Source: Roseofilum reptotaenium CS-1145
Lineage (GTDB): Bacteria > Cyanobacteriota > Cyanobacteriia > Cyanobacteriales > Desertifilaceae
DNA length: 64,000 bases
Reading direction: 5' to 3'
NCBI RefSeq assembly: GCF_028330985.1
Contig: NZ_JAQMUE010000074.1
Location: forward strand, 62,001-126,000
A model generated the notes under the pieces. The model saw nothing but the letters and a program-made list of their open reading frames with translations. It was not told where the DNA came from and did no database searches. Positions 25,855 to 35,453 of the stretch are shown piece by piece. Position numbers and translations under genes: made by a program. The stretch's first letter is position 1, and each line of letters opens with the position of its first letter.

Positions 25855-26325
25855 TTAAGAGAACATATTCTCTAAAATACGGTTCACAATATCCAGACCT
25901 GTCACTGCTTGCCAGGCAAATAAACCAACTAAAACGGTATTGAGCGTAATATGGCTATATCGAGCGATATCGTTTCCTTTTTGCATCCAAGGGGTCAGTG
26001 CTGCCGAAAGAGAAATAACTCCAGTCATTGCCAAACCGACGATTAAATGAGGACCAACAAAGAGCTTACCATTATTAATGTAAGTAACGGCCATTCCTCC
26101 GAGAGTTCCTGTCACCATCAAGGCTAGAATAACGGAACTAATTTTGTGGTGTCTGGCGTTAAATTTTCCTTTGATTAATTCTTTTTTTGTGTCACCGGTA
26201 GCGCTGCGGGTTTCGCGAATTTTGAAACCCAGATACATGCTATAGAGGATAAGGGCTAATAAAACCCACATTAAGAAGGGGTGGAAGAATTGACTCCATA
26301 GCTTAATGGATTCTGGAATCTCCAT
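25855..26325 (-). CDS. DUF4079 membrane protein
   Basis: A 156-residue protein with four hydrophobic helices (about 14-31, 60-80, 92-110 and 127-145). A cytoplasmic loop with TRSATGDTKKELIKGKFNAR separates helices 1 and 2. Histidines (FHPFLMW, NARHHKISS, GPHLIVGLA, SHITLN) lie near the helix ends, like haem ligands in cytochrome b561-type proteins; the family is uncharacterised, so haem binding is inference. The start ATG at 26325 has a purine-rich GAGACACCC stretch upstream. It is convergent with DUF1997. Confidence 0.8.
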   Translation of the reverse strand: MEIPESIKLWSQFFHPFLMWVLLALILYSMYLGFKIRETRSATGDTKKELIKGKFNARHHKISSVILALMVTGTLGGMAVTYINNGKLFVGPHLIVGLAMTGVISLSAALTPWMQKGNDIARYSHITLNTVLVGLFAWQAVTGLDIVNRILENMFS

Positions 26326-26407
26326 GGGTGTCTCCGTGAGAAGTTGTTTACAAAACTTAACTTATCACAAAAACTGTCCCTAGTACCGTGGTGGAGCTAA
26401 TTTGATG

Positions 26408-26480
26408 TATAGCAGTGAACTCGTTAAATTAGGACATGTAGGTTATGGTTTGAGCTAAGAGTAAAGTGCCCTAACTCTGC
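26408..26480. repeat. MITE-like element, family 1, right end decayed
   Basis: Starts TATAGCAGTGAAC; then TTAGGACAT, AGGTTATGGTTT and CCCTAACTCTGC. The right end has lost the CTATA. It lies between DUF4079 and ureB, in the place where ureC would be expected to follow. Confidence 0.55.
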
Positions 26481-26535
26481 ACCGAGTGTCTAATACACGA
26501 CTTTAGAGCAATCCAGGCACTAGGCTGGATTACGG

Positions 26536-26865
26536 TTAGTTAGGTAAAGGGCCATTAATCTGAGCTTGGAAGCCATAGACCTGGCGATCGCCTACAAAGG
26601 GAACGAGATTCACTTCCCGTTCATCCCCTGGTTCAAAACGGACAGCCGTTCCAGCCGGAATATCTAAGCGCATTCCCAAGGCCCGATCTCGCTCAAAATG
26701 TAGAGCTAAATTGACTTCATAAAAGTGGAAATGGGAGCCGATTTGAATTGGACGATCGCCCTGATTCGCTACGGAAATCGTCACCGTGGGGCGATCGGCA
26801 TTCAGTTCAATTTCTCCAGGTTCAACCAACAGTTCTCCAGGAATCATAAACCTTACCTCATGCAC
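26536..26865 (-). CDS. ureB: Urease subunit beta
   Basis: A 109-residue urease small subunit. The signatures [38 protein letters not shown] and [19 protein letters not shown] are the family hallmarks. Urease splits urea into ammonia and carbamate at a dinickel site in UreC; UreB is a structural subunit. The ATG at 26865 overlaps the end of ureA by 8 bases, so the two are translationally coupled. The usual next gene, ureC, is absent: a palindromic element and DUF4079 follow. Confidence 0.95.
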   Translation of the reverse strand: MHEVRFMIPGELLVEPGEIELNADRPTVTISVANQGDRPIQIGSHFHFYEVNLALHFERDRALGMRLDIPAGTAVRFEPGDEREVNLVPFVGDRQVYGFQAQINGPLPN

Positions 26866-27163
26866 GAATTGGATCGTGGACTGTAACTAATTTTGTGCCA
26901 TCTGGAAATGTGGCTTCTACTTGCACTTCGGCTAACATTTCACGAATCCCATCCATCACATCTTCTTGAGTTAACAAGGTTGTTCCCAATTGCATCAGTT
27001 CTGCTACTGTTTTCCCTTCCCTTGCTCCTTCGAGGATAGCCGATGAAATATAGGCCACAGCTTCCGGATAATTTAGCTTCAACCCTTTTTCTTTACGTCT
27101 TTCTGCTAATAGCGCCGCCGTAAAAATCAACAATTTGTCTTTTTCTTGGGGAGTGAGTTGCAT
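26858..27163 (-). CDS. ureA: Urease subunit gamma
   Basis: A 101-residue small urease subunit, [27 protein letters not shown], then [21 protein letters not shown] and [14 protein letters not shown]. It is full length, at the usual 100 residues. It assembles with UreB and UreC into the urease trimer. It sits 82 bases downstream of ureD and overlaps ureB by 8 bases, as in other cyanobacterial ure clusters. Confidence 0.96.
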   Translation of the reverse strand: MQLTPQEKDKLLIFTAALLAERRKEKGLKLNYPEAVAYISSAILEGAREGKTVAELMQLGTTLLTQEDVMDGIREMLAEVQVEATFPDGTKLVTVHDPIRA

Positions 27164-27245
27164 AGTCCCTTAGCCGATTAATCTATCTTTTTTTATAGCA
27201 TTTATTGACAATTTTCGATCAAAATGCCATAATTAAGACTTAATG

Positions 27246-28109
27246 CTATAATAGCCAAATTATATTCATAGATTTTTTGTCTCGTCCCCGATCTGGAGAC
27301 AAAATCTGCCAAATCCCCATAAACAAACGCTTTCCCTCTTCCGTAGAATATCCTCGATAGCGACAGAGGAGTCCTTGAGGCAGTCGAGTAACCCCAACGG
27401 AGAACTTTTTTTCAGAACGAGGCAAAAAGGCTTGTATCTCTTCTAGGAGCGATCGCCCGATCTCCCTCCCCAACCAACAGAACGATCCCACCACAGGATA
27501 TCCTCCCAAGCCATAATCAGCGTCTAAAGCTCTTTGCTGGGTCAAGCTACTCTGGGCATCAATCCATAGGGGCATTCCTTTCTGGGTAACTTGAGTTCGA
27601 GAGCGCCATTGTCCGCGATCGAAACCCTCCCCTAGGGCCGTGCGCCCCAACCTTGTCCACTCCCAGCCACACCAAATCGCTCCAGGAGATAATTCCACCT
27701 GAAGATCCTGCTGATAAAGAGCACCGTTAAACAAAATCGTCTCCAAAGGAAACCAAGTTAAGCTTGCACCTGCTTCAATCCGGATCTGTACCTGAGTTCG
27801 AGCCATTTCCCCCGCAGAGCGATAAACTTTAGTTGCGGAAGGCGTAGTCCAGAATACGGACGTTTCTGGCCTTAAATGTAGAGAGACACAAAGGCGATCT
27901 CCGCCCACTAACCCCCCTGCCGTATGCAAAAGAACACTTTGGCAGTTACCCGATCCTAGGTTGTAAAATGGACGTTGCAGCTTCAGAGGTGCAACCATCT
28001 CCTCAACAACGGGATAGGTTCGGCCCGCAGACAACTGATACTGAACCGATAATTTTCCCTGCCATTGAGTAGACTGGAGGTTCAATCTTGCTTGTGTAGG
28101 ATCAAGCAT
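27246..28109 (-). CDS. ureD: Urease accessory protein UreD
   Basis: A 287-residue accessory protein. The blocks LHTAGGLVGGDRLCVSLHL, ATKVYRSAGEMARTQVQIRI and LEWFPLET-type wording (LTWFPLETILFNGALYQQDL) identify UreD, which with UreF and UreG delivers nickel to apo-urease. Cyanobacteria often carry ureD first, then ureA, ureB and ureC; the first three are present here. The other accessory genes (ureE, ureF, ureG) are not in the window. It is divergent from the large sensor kinase gene. Confidence 0.93.
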   Translation of the reverse strand: MLDPTQARLNLQSTQWQGKLSVQYQLSAGRTYPVVEEMVAPLKLQRPFYNLGSGNCQSVLLHTAGGLVGGDRLCVSLHLRPETSVFWTTPSATKVYRSAGEMARTQVQIRIEAGASLTWFPLETILFNGALYQQDLQVELSPGAIWCGWEWTRLGRTALGEGFDRGQWRSRTQVTQKGMPLWIDAQSSLTQQRALDADYGLGGYPVVGSFCWLGREIGRSLLEEIQAFLPRSEKKFSVGVTRLPQGLLCRYRGYSTEEGKRLFMGIWQILSPDRGRDKKSMNIIWLL

Positions 28110-28288
28110 TTAGCCAATGTAACGAGAACTAAGTGGGATCTTCGAGTAAAATTTAGATCTAGCATCTATCCTAACCTCTCCAAAACTCGATCAATGGGGG
28201 CTTTTGCTTTTAAGGTTAAAAACGGTTTACCGATTACCCATGACCTATTCCAGCGCTTCATGCTGTAATTGCTGAGAGACTTAAGAGT

Positions 28289-31200
28289 ATGGCACAATCT
28301 GAATTTACTGACCTGACCATGATACCCCAAACCTTCCTGCTCTCAGCAGTTTGGGATCAAAGTTCAGTAGCGATGGGCATTGTTGACCAGGACGCAACCT
28401 TAATCTATCTCAATTATGCTTATGCTAAACTCCACAATGCTGCCATAGAGGATCTAGTCGGTAAACCTCTGACGTTCTTTTTCCCTTCGGATCTAGAGCA
28501 AGTCAGTCTAGAAACCCTTCTACCCATGAGCGATCGCCAAGACTATACTTGGACGCTCCAAAATACTCCCGGAAAGTTGCTTAATGTAGAGATTACCCCC
28601 TTATCCCAAACGCCTAAATTCTGGCTCATTGAACTCACGCCTAAAGCTCTAAGCGATGGCCAACCAATCGAAGCTCAACTTCAAGAAAGTCAAGACTGCC
28701 ATCGGATTATGACCGACAATACGCAAGACTTAATCGCTCGCTATAGTCCCCAAGGAATTTGTTTATATGCCTCTGGCGCTTGTGAAAAACTACTCGGTTA
28801 TACCCCTCAAGAACTGCTGGGAACCCACGTCGAAGATTTATTCCATCCCCAAGATTTACAACGCTTACAAAAAGCAGGTCAACGTCTTCTCGATCCCGCA
28901 GATATTTGCATCCTAACCTATCGGATGGGCCATAAACAGGGGCATTACTTATGGTTTGAAACCACCATTGGCCGATTATATGATCCCCAAACCCACGAAC
29001 TCCAAGAACTAATTACAGTTTCTCGTGATATTACCGAGCGCCAAGATACCCAAGCAAGCTTTGAACAACAGGCAGAAAAAATCACTAAGATTTTAGAAAG
29101 TATTAGTGATGCCCTCTTAACGGTCGATCAACAAAATCATGTAACGTATGTTAATGCCCAAGCTCAATGCCTTTTGTTTTCAGAACAGCACAAAGTTTTA
29201 GGACAACCCTTGTGGGATTTATTGCCCGAATTTTGGCAAAAAATCTTGAAACCGGAATGTGACCAAGCTACTTTGGAGCAGAAAGCAAGACATTTGGAAA
29301 CATTTCACTCTAGTTTAACTAGATGGTTAGAAGTAGCCATTTATCCCTACATAGAGGGTCTATCGATTTCTATCCATGATATTTCCGAACGTAAACAAGC
29401 AGAAGCCGCTTTATTAGAACGATCGCAACTGTCTACTTTAGCGGCTGAAATCGGAAAAACTTTAGGACAAGGCGGAGATTTACCTGCACTTTTAGATCGC
29501 TGTACGCAAATTTTAATTGAGCAACTCGAAGCGATTGGTGCTAGAATTTGGACATTTGATGCCGAAAGTCAAATGTTGGAATTGCAAGCCTTAGCTGGGT
29601 CAATTACCTTAACGGATCCCCTACAGGCTAGAATTCCCTTAGGTATTTCCGTGATTGGATTTATCGCTACCCGCCAACAGGCTTACTGTACCAATCATAC
29701 GGCTAATGATGTTTGCATTGGCGCTCCGGCTTGGATTTCTGATCAACAGATCCAAGCCTTTGCTGGATATCCTCTGATTGTCGAAGAGCGCTTATTGGGG
29801 GTGTTAGCAGTCTTCGGTCGAAATCCCTTCAGCGAAGACGTTTATCAGATGTTAGCGTGGATCTCTGATGCGATCGCTTTAGCTATTGACCGCTCTTGGG
29901 CAAGAACTGAATTAATTAGCCGTCGAGAAGGCTTATTATTTGGATTAGCCAGTCAAATTCGTAAGTCCTTAGATCTTAATACTATTCTAGATACCGCCGT
30001 CCATGAAATTCGCAATCTTTTGCAAATTGATACCTGTCATTTTCTCTGGTGCATTTTACCCACGAAAGATAGTCTATCCATTCATCTACCTATTTTAACG
30101 ATTACTCATGAAGCTCAAGAGCGAGATTTGCCCAGTTTATTAGGTGAATATCCCATTACTCAAGTGGAGGAAGTGGTGGAGAAATTCCAGTCTTTGGATA
30201 TTTTCCGCATTGATGATACCCGGATCAATAGTGATGAACATCCCTATCATCAAGAATTATTAGAACAATTTGGCATTATGTCAGAATTATTAGTCCCTTT
30301 GCGAACTCACACCGGTCAATTGGGGGCAATTGTCTGTAGTCAATGTCACAAATCGCGAGTCTGGACCGATAGTGAGGTGGAACTGTTACGAGCAGCCTGT
30401 GACCAACTGGCGATCGCCATTGACCAATCTGAACTTTATACCCAAACCCGTGCCGCTGCCTTCCATGCCCAAGCCCAAGCTCAACAATTAGAACAGACTT
30501 TGAAAAAGCTCAAACAAACTCAAGCGCAATTAGTGCAAACGGAAAAAATGTCAGGCTTAGGACAAATGGTGGCGGGTATTGCCCATGAAATTAATAATCC
30601 CGTTAATTTTATTAATGGCAATCTTCTTCATACCAGTAATTATATTGAAGACTTATTAAGACTTTTAGAACTCTATCAGAGACACTATCCAGAACCGGAT
30701 GAAGACATTCTGGACGAATCCGAAGATATTGATATTGATTTTCTGCGCGAAGATTTACCGAAAATGCTCGATTCGATGAAAGTGGGAGCGGATCGAATTA
30801 GTCAAATTGTCCTGTCACTCCGGAATTTCTCCCGGTTAGATGAAGCGGAAATGAAACCGGTTCAAATTGATGAGGGCATCGATAATACCTTGCTAATTTT
30901 GCAGCATCGTCTGAAAGCTAAAGGCTCATTTGGTGGCATCGATGTGATTAAAAACTATGGTGATTTGCCCCAGGTTGAATGTCACGCCAGTCAACTCAAT
31001 CAAGTGTTTATGAATATCATTAGTAATAGTATTGATGCTCTGGAAAATCGAGCAGAACCTCGCCAAATTACCATTGTGACAGACCGGGGAAAACCCAAGG
31101 ATTGGAAAACTCCCCATGTGGCGATCCGAATTCAAGATAATGGTCAAGGGATGACGGAAGAAGTTAAACGCCGATTATTTGATCCGTTTTTTACTACTAA

Positions 31201-31345
31201 ACCGGTCGGTAAAGGAACAGGATTAGGCCTGTCAATTAGTTATCAGATTGTCGTCGAAAAACATCGGGGAAACATTGATTGTTTCTCGGAACCTGGAAAA
31301 GGAACGGAATTTGTAATTAGAATTCCCATTAAGCCGGTGGGGTGA
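28289..31345 (+). CDS. Multi-sensor histidine kinase (PAS-PAS-PAS-GAF-GAF-HisKA-HATPase)
   Basis: A 1018-residue cytoplasmic kinase without a signal peptide or membrane helix. Three PAS domains occupy about 15-125, 135-260 and 265-375. Two GAF domains follow (about 380-550 and 550-735), with no cysteine in bilin position. The HisKA-like box reads GQMVAGIAHEINNPVNFING with His766 as phosphate acceptor; the ATPase end has DNGQGM and GKGTGLGLSISYQIV. This HEINNP type is common in cyanobacteria. The input is unknown, and no receiver gene is adjacent. A related kinase lies at 47201-48643 with nearly the same transmitter. Confidence 0.9.
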   Translation: MAQSEFTDLTMIPQTFLLSAVWDQSSVAMGIVDQDATLIYLNYAYAKLHNAAIEDLVGKPLTFFFPSDLEQVSLETLLPMSDRQDYTWTLQNTPGKLLNVEITPLSQTPKFWLIELTPKALSDGQPIEAQLQESQDCHRIMTDNTQDLIARYSPQGICLYASGACEKLLGYTPQELLGTHVEDLFHPQDLQRLQKAGQRLLDPADICILTYRMGHKQGHYLWFETTIGRLYDPQTHELQELITVSRDITERQDTQASFEQQAEKITKILESISDALLTVDQQNHVTYVNAQAQCLLFSEQHKVLGQPLWDLLPEFWQKILKPECDQATLEQKARHLETFHSSLTRWLEVAIYPYIEGLSISIHDISERKQAEAALLERSQLSTLAAEIGKTLGQGGDLPALLDRCTQILIEQLEAIGARIWTFDAESQMLELQALAGSITLTDPLQARIPLGISVIGFIATRQQAYCTNHTANDVCIGAPAWISDQQIQAFAGYPLIVEERLLGVLAVFGRNPFSEDVYQMLAWISDAIALAIDRSWARTELISRREGLLFGLASQIRKSLDLNTILDTAVHEIRNLLQIDTCHFLWCILPTKDSLSIHLPILTITHEAQERDLPSLLGEYPITQVEEVVEKFQSLDIFRIDDTRINSDEHPYHQELLEQFGIMSELLVPLRTHTGQLGAIVCSQCHKSRVWTDSEVELLRAACDQLAIAIDQSELYTQTRAAAFHAQAQAQQLEQTLKKLKQTQAQLVQTEKMSGLGQMVAGIAHEINNPVNFINGNLLHTSNYIEDLLRLLELYQRHYPEPDEDILDESEDIDIDFLREDLPKMLDSMKVGADRISQIVLSLRNFSRLDEAEMKPVQIDEGIDNTLLILQHRLKAKGSFGGIDVIKNYGDLPQVECHASQLNQVFMNIISNSIDALENRAEPRQITIVTDRGKPKDWKTPHVAIRIQDNGQGMTEEVKRRLFDPFFTTKPVGKGTGLGLSISYQIVVEKHRGNIDCFSEPGKGTEFVIRIPIKPVG

Positions 31346-31483
31346 GGAGAACACGGAAACACTCAGACGCACAGAAGGGTATAGTTTTTAAGGTCTAACC
31401 TTTAATCTCAGTAGTGGTGACAATCTAAGGAGCGTGCTATAATGGAAGATGGTGTCTTTAGAACAGAGGTGAACCAGTTACCC

Positions 31484-31786
31484 ATGGCTAAAAAGGGTAT
31501 GATCGAGCGGGAAAAGAAACGCCAAAAGCTAGTACAGAAGTATGCTCAGAAGCGCCAAGAGTTACTTGAGCAGTTCCGGAAAGCTGATGATCCAGGGGAA
31601 AAATTTGAACTCCATCGTCAAATCCAACGTCTCCCCCGTAATAGTGCTCCCAGTCGTTTGCGCAATCGCTGTTGGGCGACAGGCCGTCCTAGAGGATATT
31701 ACCGCGATTTTGGCCTATCTCGCCATGTGATTCGGGAAATGGCCCACGAGGGGCTATTACCAGGAGTGGTCAAATCCAGTTGGTAG
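31484..31786 (+). CDS. rpsN: 30S ribosomal protein S14
   Basis: A 100-residue ribosomal protein of the zinc-free type. [20 protein letters not shown] and [20 protein letters not shown] are diagnostic; [17 protein letters not shown] is the conserved end. A longer frame exists from 31442, but the family begins at MAKKGMI, so the ATG at 31484 is chosen. The gene stands alone, as is common for cyanobacterial rpsN. Confidence 0.97.
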   Translation: MAKKGMIEREKKRQKLVQKYAQKRQELLEQFRKADDPGEKFELHRQIQRLPRNSAPSRLRNRCWATGRPRGYYRDFGLSRHVIREMAHEGLLPGVVKSSW

Positions 31787-31814
31787 ATTAGAGATAGGGA
31801 TTGGCTGACAATCC

Positions 31815-32147
31815 CTAGCCTTGACCACAACAAGTATCAATCCCTAGACTTTGAAGCAATAAATCACTTACTGCATTGGCGATCGCAAATTCGCCATAAA
31901 AGCTTTCGGAAAAATCAAATCCCTGCATTTCAGTGACAATCGCAATCACTAGGGAACCGAGATCTGTTTCCCCTTCCAATCGATGTCGTACATAGACTTG
32001 GGTGGCTCGCTGGGCAATCTGATGATTGACTGGTTCTGGTAGAAACTCTCGATCGAGCCACTGATGCAGGGTTTTTTGTAACCATTGTCCCTCCTGTTGT
32101 GCATCTCTAGCTAGAGGTAACGTAATCGGTTGAATCGGTTCAGTCAT
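31815..32147 (-). CDS. Conserved small hypothetical protein
   Basis: A 110-residue soluble protein, MTEPIQPITLPLARDAQQEG, with LHQWLDREFLPEPVNHQIAQ and TDLGSLVIAIVTEMQGFDFS. The last part, LLLQSLGIDTCCGQG, ends with two adjacent cysteines. I think it is conserved in cyanobacteria, but I do not know a named family. It is convergent with rpsN (29 bases) and divergent from aat. Function unknown. Confidence 0.6.
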   Translation of the reverse strand: MTEPIQPITLPLARDAQQEGQWLQKTLHQWLDREFLPEPVNHQIAQRATQVYVRHRLEGETDLGSLVIAIVTEMQGFDFSESFYGEFAIANAVSDLLLQSLGIDTCCGQG

Positions 32148-32336
32148 AGATATAGTGCTTTTTTCTGGTAAGGGGTAATCAGTAATGGGGAATAGTTATA
32201 AATAATAAGTTAAGGTCTTTCGCCGTTTTGTCAATGGACAAGCCGAGAGGTAAACAGCACGACTCAATCGGGACAACCAAGTTTTCCCCTTTCCTTGAAG
32301 AGCCACCTTCAGATTGATGAATTATAGTAGAATACT

Positions 32337-32930
32337 ATGGATTATGATATCCCCTTAATTGTTGACGGGTATCGCCAAGGCTTTTTCTTGATGTCCGAAG
32401 ACGAGGATGAAAAAAAATCCTCGACCTTAAGCTGGTATTCAAGTAACGCTCGTACTCTGATCCCCCTCGACGATCGCTTCCGATATCCGAAATCCCTGCA
32501 ACGCGTTCTGAACCAAAACCGGTTTTCGGTAGCCATTAATCGTGATTTTGAGGCAGTTGTAGAAGGATGTGCCGATCGCCCCTCAACCTGGATTTCCTCA
32601 GAACTCAAAGCTATTTATTTGGCTCTGTACCGCGCGGGATGGGCCTATAGTTTTGAAACCTGGCAGGATGATACCCTAGCTGGAGGGATTTTAGGTATCG
32701 TCATTGGTGGGGCTTTTATTGGGGAATCCATGTTTTTTCGGATTCCCGATGGCTCTAAGGTAGCCATGGTCAAATTAGTTGAATGGTTGCGCGATCGCCA
32801 CTTTCTCCTCTTTGATGCACAAATGATGAACCCCCATTTAGCTCGGTTCGGTGCCTATATTATCAGTAATTCAGAGTATCAGGCTCTCTTACCAATAGCC
32901 GTTAAACGACCTTGCTCGTTTTACCCTTAA
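32337..32930 (+). CDS. aat: Leucyl/phenylalanyl-tRNA-protein transferase
   Basis: A 197-residue enzyme that adds Leu or Phe from aminoacyl-tRNA to the N-terminal Arg or Lys of proteins, marking them for ClpS/ClpAP-type degradation (N-degron pathway). The wording YRQGFFLMSEDEDEKK, LSWYSSNARTLIPLD, RNRFSVAINRDFEAV-like sequence and FIGESMFFRIPDGSKVAMVKL fits the family, and MNPHLARFGAYII replaces the usual HLxSLGA. It is shorter than the E. coli enzyme (234), mainly at the N-terminus. A GTAGAATACT stretch precedes the start. It stands alone. Confidence 0.93.
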   Translation: MDYDIPLIVDGYRQGFFLMSEDEDEKKSSTLSWYSSNARTLIPLDDRFRYPKSLQRVLNQNRFSVAINRDFEAVVEGCADRPSTWISSELKAIYLALYRAGWAYSFETWQDDTLAGGILGIVIGGAFIGESMFFRIPDGSKVAMVKLVEWLRDRHFLLFDAQMMNPHLARFGAYIISNSEYQALLPIAVKRPCSFYP

Positions 32931-32990
32931 TTTAATCACTGAAAAGAGAACTGCTATAGTATAGCGTTACGATTTTCTACCACTCGAGCT

Positions 32991-33911
32991 TCAACTGACC
33001 CGTTGCTCTAAGAAAGCATATTGCCGAATCAACTCCACAATTTTTTTATCTTCAAACTGTTCAGCTAACTCAAGAATGCAATGGGCAAATTTCAAATAGC
33101 TCGGGCTTAAAGCTTTCAAGCGTAAACTTTCCTGTTCAATTACCTCAATATCGCCAATTTGAGCCGCATTATATAGGGTTATCAGTTCGCCACTGGGAGG
33201 AATCTGAGAAGCCTCTAAGGAAACTTCTATAGAGGGTTGAGAAGCTAAACTCTTATATTCCCTGAATTCCTCTCTTTCAAAGGGATTAAGCATCCGATGC
33301 ATAGTTTGCAGAACTTGATGACTACAGATTTCAATGCTGTCTAAGTGAGATTTTTGTTGTGGAGTTAGATCCGACTCACGATAGAGCATTTGGATATGAC
33401 CTAAAATGCCATGTAAGGGAGTGCGAATCTCATGATTGAGATGATCGATCCAGGTTAGTTCTAGAGGTTGGTAATCAGCGACAGGAGAAGGAGAATGATG
33501 TTCTTCTTGAGTGTGAAGGTCTTGAAATTGATGGGACACTTGGAAATGGGTTTCTAATCGCGATAATAATTCTTCTGCTTCAAAGGGATTGAGTAAGTAA
33601 TCGATTTGATAATCGAGATAAAAAGGATAATGATCCATGAGATCTTCTAAGGTTGTCATCGCTACCATAGGAATCGATTTCATCACAGCTTGACCACATA
33701 AGGACGTAATCCATGCCAGATTTTCCGGATGTGCCTCACGACGATCAATTAAGATTAAGTCAGGGCGATCTTTTAGAATTTTAGTAGATTGCCCTTCTCT
33801 ATAGGATAGGGTTTGCACTTGATAGCCACTCTCTTGCAAAAGGCTCAGGATGCTTTTTAAATCGCTTAAAGCGTTGTAGATGACTAAAATCTTTTGCTCA
33901 GGAGTTAGCAT
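32991..33911 (-). CDS. Degenerate receiver fused to a HisKA domain, no ATPase
   Basis: A 306-residue two-component-type protein. The receiver-like N-terminus (1-125) keeps Asp56 (LILIDRREA) but replaces the conserved lysine by Asn108 (DYLLNPFEAEE), so its phosphorylation chemistry is likely altered. A HisKA box follows (DHLNHEIRTPLHGILGH, His160). The usual HATPase domain is missing; the protein ends with about 100 residues of helices (SYLKFAHCILELAEQFEDKK). That tail resembles linkers after histidine kinases' own dimer domain. It could serve as a phosphotransfer or dimerisation partner for another kinase. The small gene 27 bases upstream is probably co-transcribed. Confidence 0.75.
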   Translation of the reverse strand: MLTPEQKILVIYNALSDLKSILSLLQESGYQVQTLSYREGQSTKILKDRPDLILIDRREAHPENLAWITSLCGQAVMKSIPMVAMTTLEDLMDHYPFYLDYQIDYLLNPFEAEELLSRLETHFQVSHQFQDLHTQEEHHSPSPVADYQPLELTWIDHLNHEIRTPLHGILGHIQMLYRESDLTPQQKSHLDSIEICSHQVLQTMHRMLNPFEREEFREYKSLASQPSIEVSLEASQIPPSGELITLYNAAQIGDIEVIEQESLRLKALSPSYLKFAHCILELAEQFEDKKIVELIRQYAFLEQRVS

Positions 33912-33938
33912 AGTTTTAAATTCCTTTATTAACTGGGA

Positions 33939-34235
33939 TTATTTTTTGGACGAATTGGCTGCAACACGACTTTGAGGTTGATTCATGTTTTTGCTCAACT
34001 TTAAGATTTGTTCTTGTCCTTGGATCGCAAGCGTTTCTAAGGTAGCAACCCGTTGTTCTAGGGCTACGTACTGTTCGGGGGTCGGTTGATCGGAGGGTAG
34101 TATTCCCTGTTCTACACAGCGCTCCATAAAGCTGATAAATGCTTCTGTAGCGGTGGTTTTGCCACAAACGGTTTTGAAATCTTTCCAAAGCTTCTCATCC
34201 GTCTTAAAGGTGACTAACTTACGTTTGGCAGTCAT
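33939..34235 (-). CDS. Small ribbon-helix-helix-like protein with coiled-coil tail
   Basis: A 98-residue protein. The start MTAKRKLVTFKTDEKLWKDF followed by TATEAFISFMERCVEQG resembles a ribbon-helix-helix DNA-binding domain, then a coiled-coil segment (EQYVALEQRVATLETLAIQG). It lies 27 bases upstream of the receiver-HisKA gene on the same strand. RHH proteins of this size often act as autoregulators or partition proteins; the link to the neighbour is inference. An overlapping frame at 33916-34188 is a shadow. Confidence 0.6.
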   Translation of the reverse strand: MTAKRKLVTFKTDEKLWKDFKTVCGKTTATEAFISFMERCVEQGILPSDQPTPEQYVALEQRVATLETLAIQGQEQILKLSKNMNQPQSRVAANSSKK

Positions 34236-34373
34236 CAGCCTATCTTTTATCTATACGTCATCTATATGATAACATGGGTGAATAGGTTATGGACAAGTTA
34301 AGAGTGGAAGGAAATCTAAAAAATATAGCGCGAAGCGCTAGGCAATAAGCCATCTCCGTGTCCCCGTGTCTCC

Positions 34374-35453
34374 CTATCCCCCGATCGCACCCTCAATTTC
34401 GATCGCATGATAGCCTCGATCCAGCAGTTGGGGATTTTCGTACTCGTGGAGTGCCTGCTGCCAAATGCTGTAACCCTGGCGACTCAGATGAATGCCATCA
34501 GTCGTTAGATTCCGGTCTAGGTTTCCTTGGTCGTCGGTAAATTGAGAATAGAGATCGAGATAGGTAGCTCCTTCTTGATGGGCGATCGCTGCTAACTGTC
34601 CATTAAGATAACGAATACGCCCATTGCCAATCGCCTCTAATCTTGTGGGTAACAGGGACTGGAGAATAATTTCTGAGTTGGGGTGCTTGTGGCGTAAGGT
34701 TTCCACGATGGTGCGCCAATTTTGGATAATGACCTGATTACTGACTCCCTGACGCAAGTCATTAATTCCAGCTAAAACAAAAATGCGATCGGGTTGGGTG
34801 GAGTTGAAAAAATGCAAGCGTTGGAGAATATGTCGAGTTGCTTCTCCTGAGACACTTTGATTCAGCCATAATTTACCTGGGGGGAGTTGGTCATGGGGAA
34901 ACCAAACACTGAGGGAGTCTCCCACCAATACATTTAAGCGATTTTTTCCTTGACCGCTGGCGATCGCCTTAGCTTCTAGCTCTAATAACCATTGCCATTG
35001 TTGATGAGTCGGTTGTTCTATTGCCTTGGTCCAGCGATCGGCAAAACTATTAACCGACAAACGAGTATAGATTTTCCCTGCCTTCAACGCCGCCAGTCTT
35101 TGTTGATACAATTGCTTCCCGGATACCGGCCGCCATTCAACGGCAGCCGCAGAGGTTACGGTTTGGGGCGTTACAGGCCGTAAACTCGCCGGTCGATCCA
35201 GACTCCACTGAGCTACCCGATTCGATTGACTAAACTGGGGTTGAAAGTCATCAACTGTAGGCAAAGTATCTAACACTTCCTCAACGATTCGTGCTAAGGA
35301 CAGATCGGAGGAAGCATCGGATACGGGAGGAACGAACTCATCCATTGGCAGAACGGTGAGCAGTCCATCCCCCAGATTGCTACCTGTGCCTTGGGCCAAT
35401 AGACTGAGGGCCAATAAACTATAGTGACTCATACTAGCGGATACTAACAACAC
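34374..35453 (-). CDS. SGNH/GDSL-type hydrolase, exported
   Basis: A 359-residue protein. The first 21 residues are hydrophobic and may be a signal or anchor. After a low-complexity linker, the SGNH core begins at 174: block I LVGDSLSVWF with Ser180, block III AGINDLRQG with the Asn of the oxyanion hole, and block V DGIHLSRQGY with the Asp and His of the triad. It should hydrolyse an ester or acetyl group, perhaps on polysaccharides; the substrate is unknown. Neighbours do not help. The start near a TTTTTTC-rich stretch has a weak ribosome site. Confidence 0.85.
   Translation of the reverse strand: MLLVSASMSHYSLLALSLLAQGTGSNLGDGLLTVLPMDEFVPPVSDASSDLSLARIVEEVLDTLPTVDDFQPQFSQSNRVAQWSLDRPASLRPVTPQTVTSAAAVEWRPVSGKQLYQQRLAALKAGKIYTRLSVNSFADRWTKAIEQPTHQQWQWLLELEAKAIASGQGKNRLNVLVGDSLSVWFPHDQLPPGKLWLNQSVSGEATRHILQRLHFFNSTQPDRIFVLAGINDLRQGVSNQVIIQNWRTIVETLRHKHPNSEIILQSLLPTRLEAIGNGRIRYLNGQLAAIAHQEGATYLDLYSQFTDDQGNLDRNLTTDGIHLSRQGYSIWQQALHEYENPQLLDRGYHAIEIEGAIGG

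Noticed and set aside
33916-34188. Frame overlapping the RHH-like gene
   Set aside because: Arg/Thr-rich, unlike any family; the other frame has a clear start and fold.
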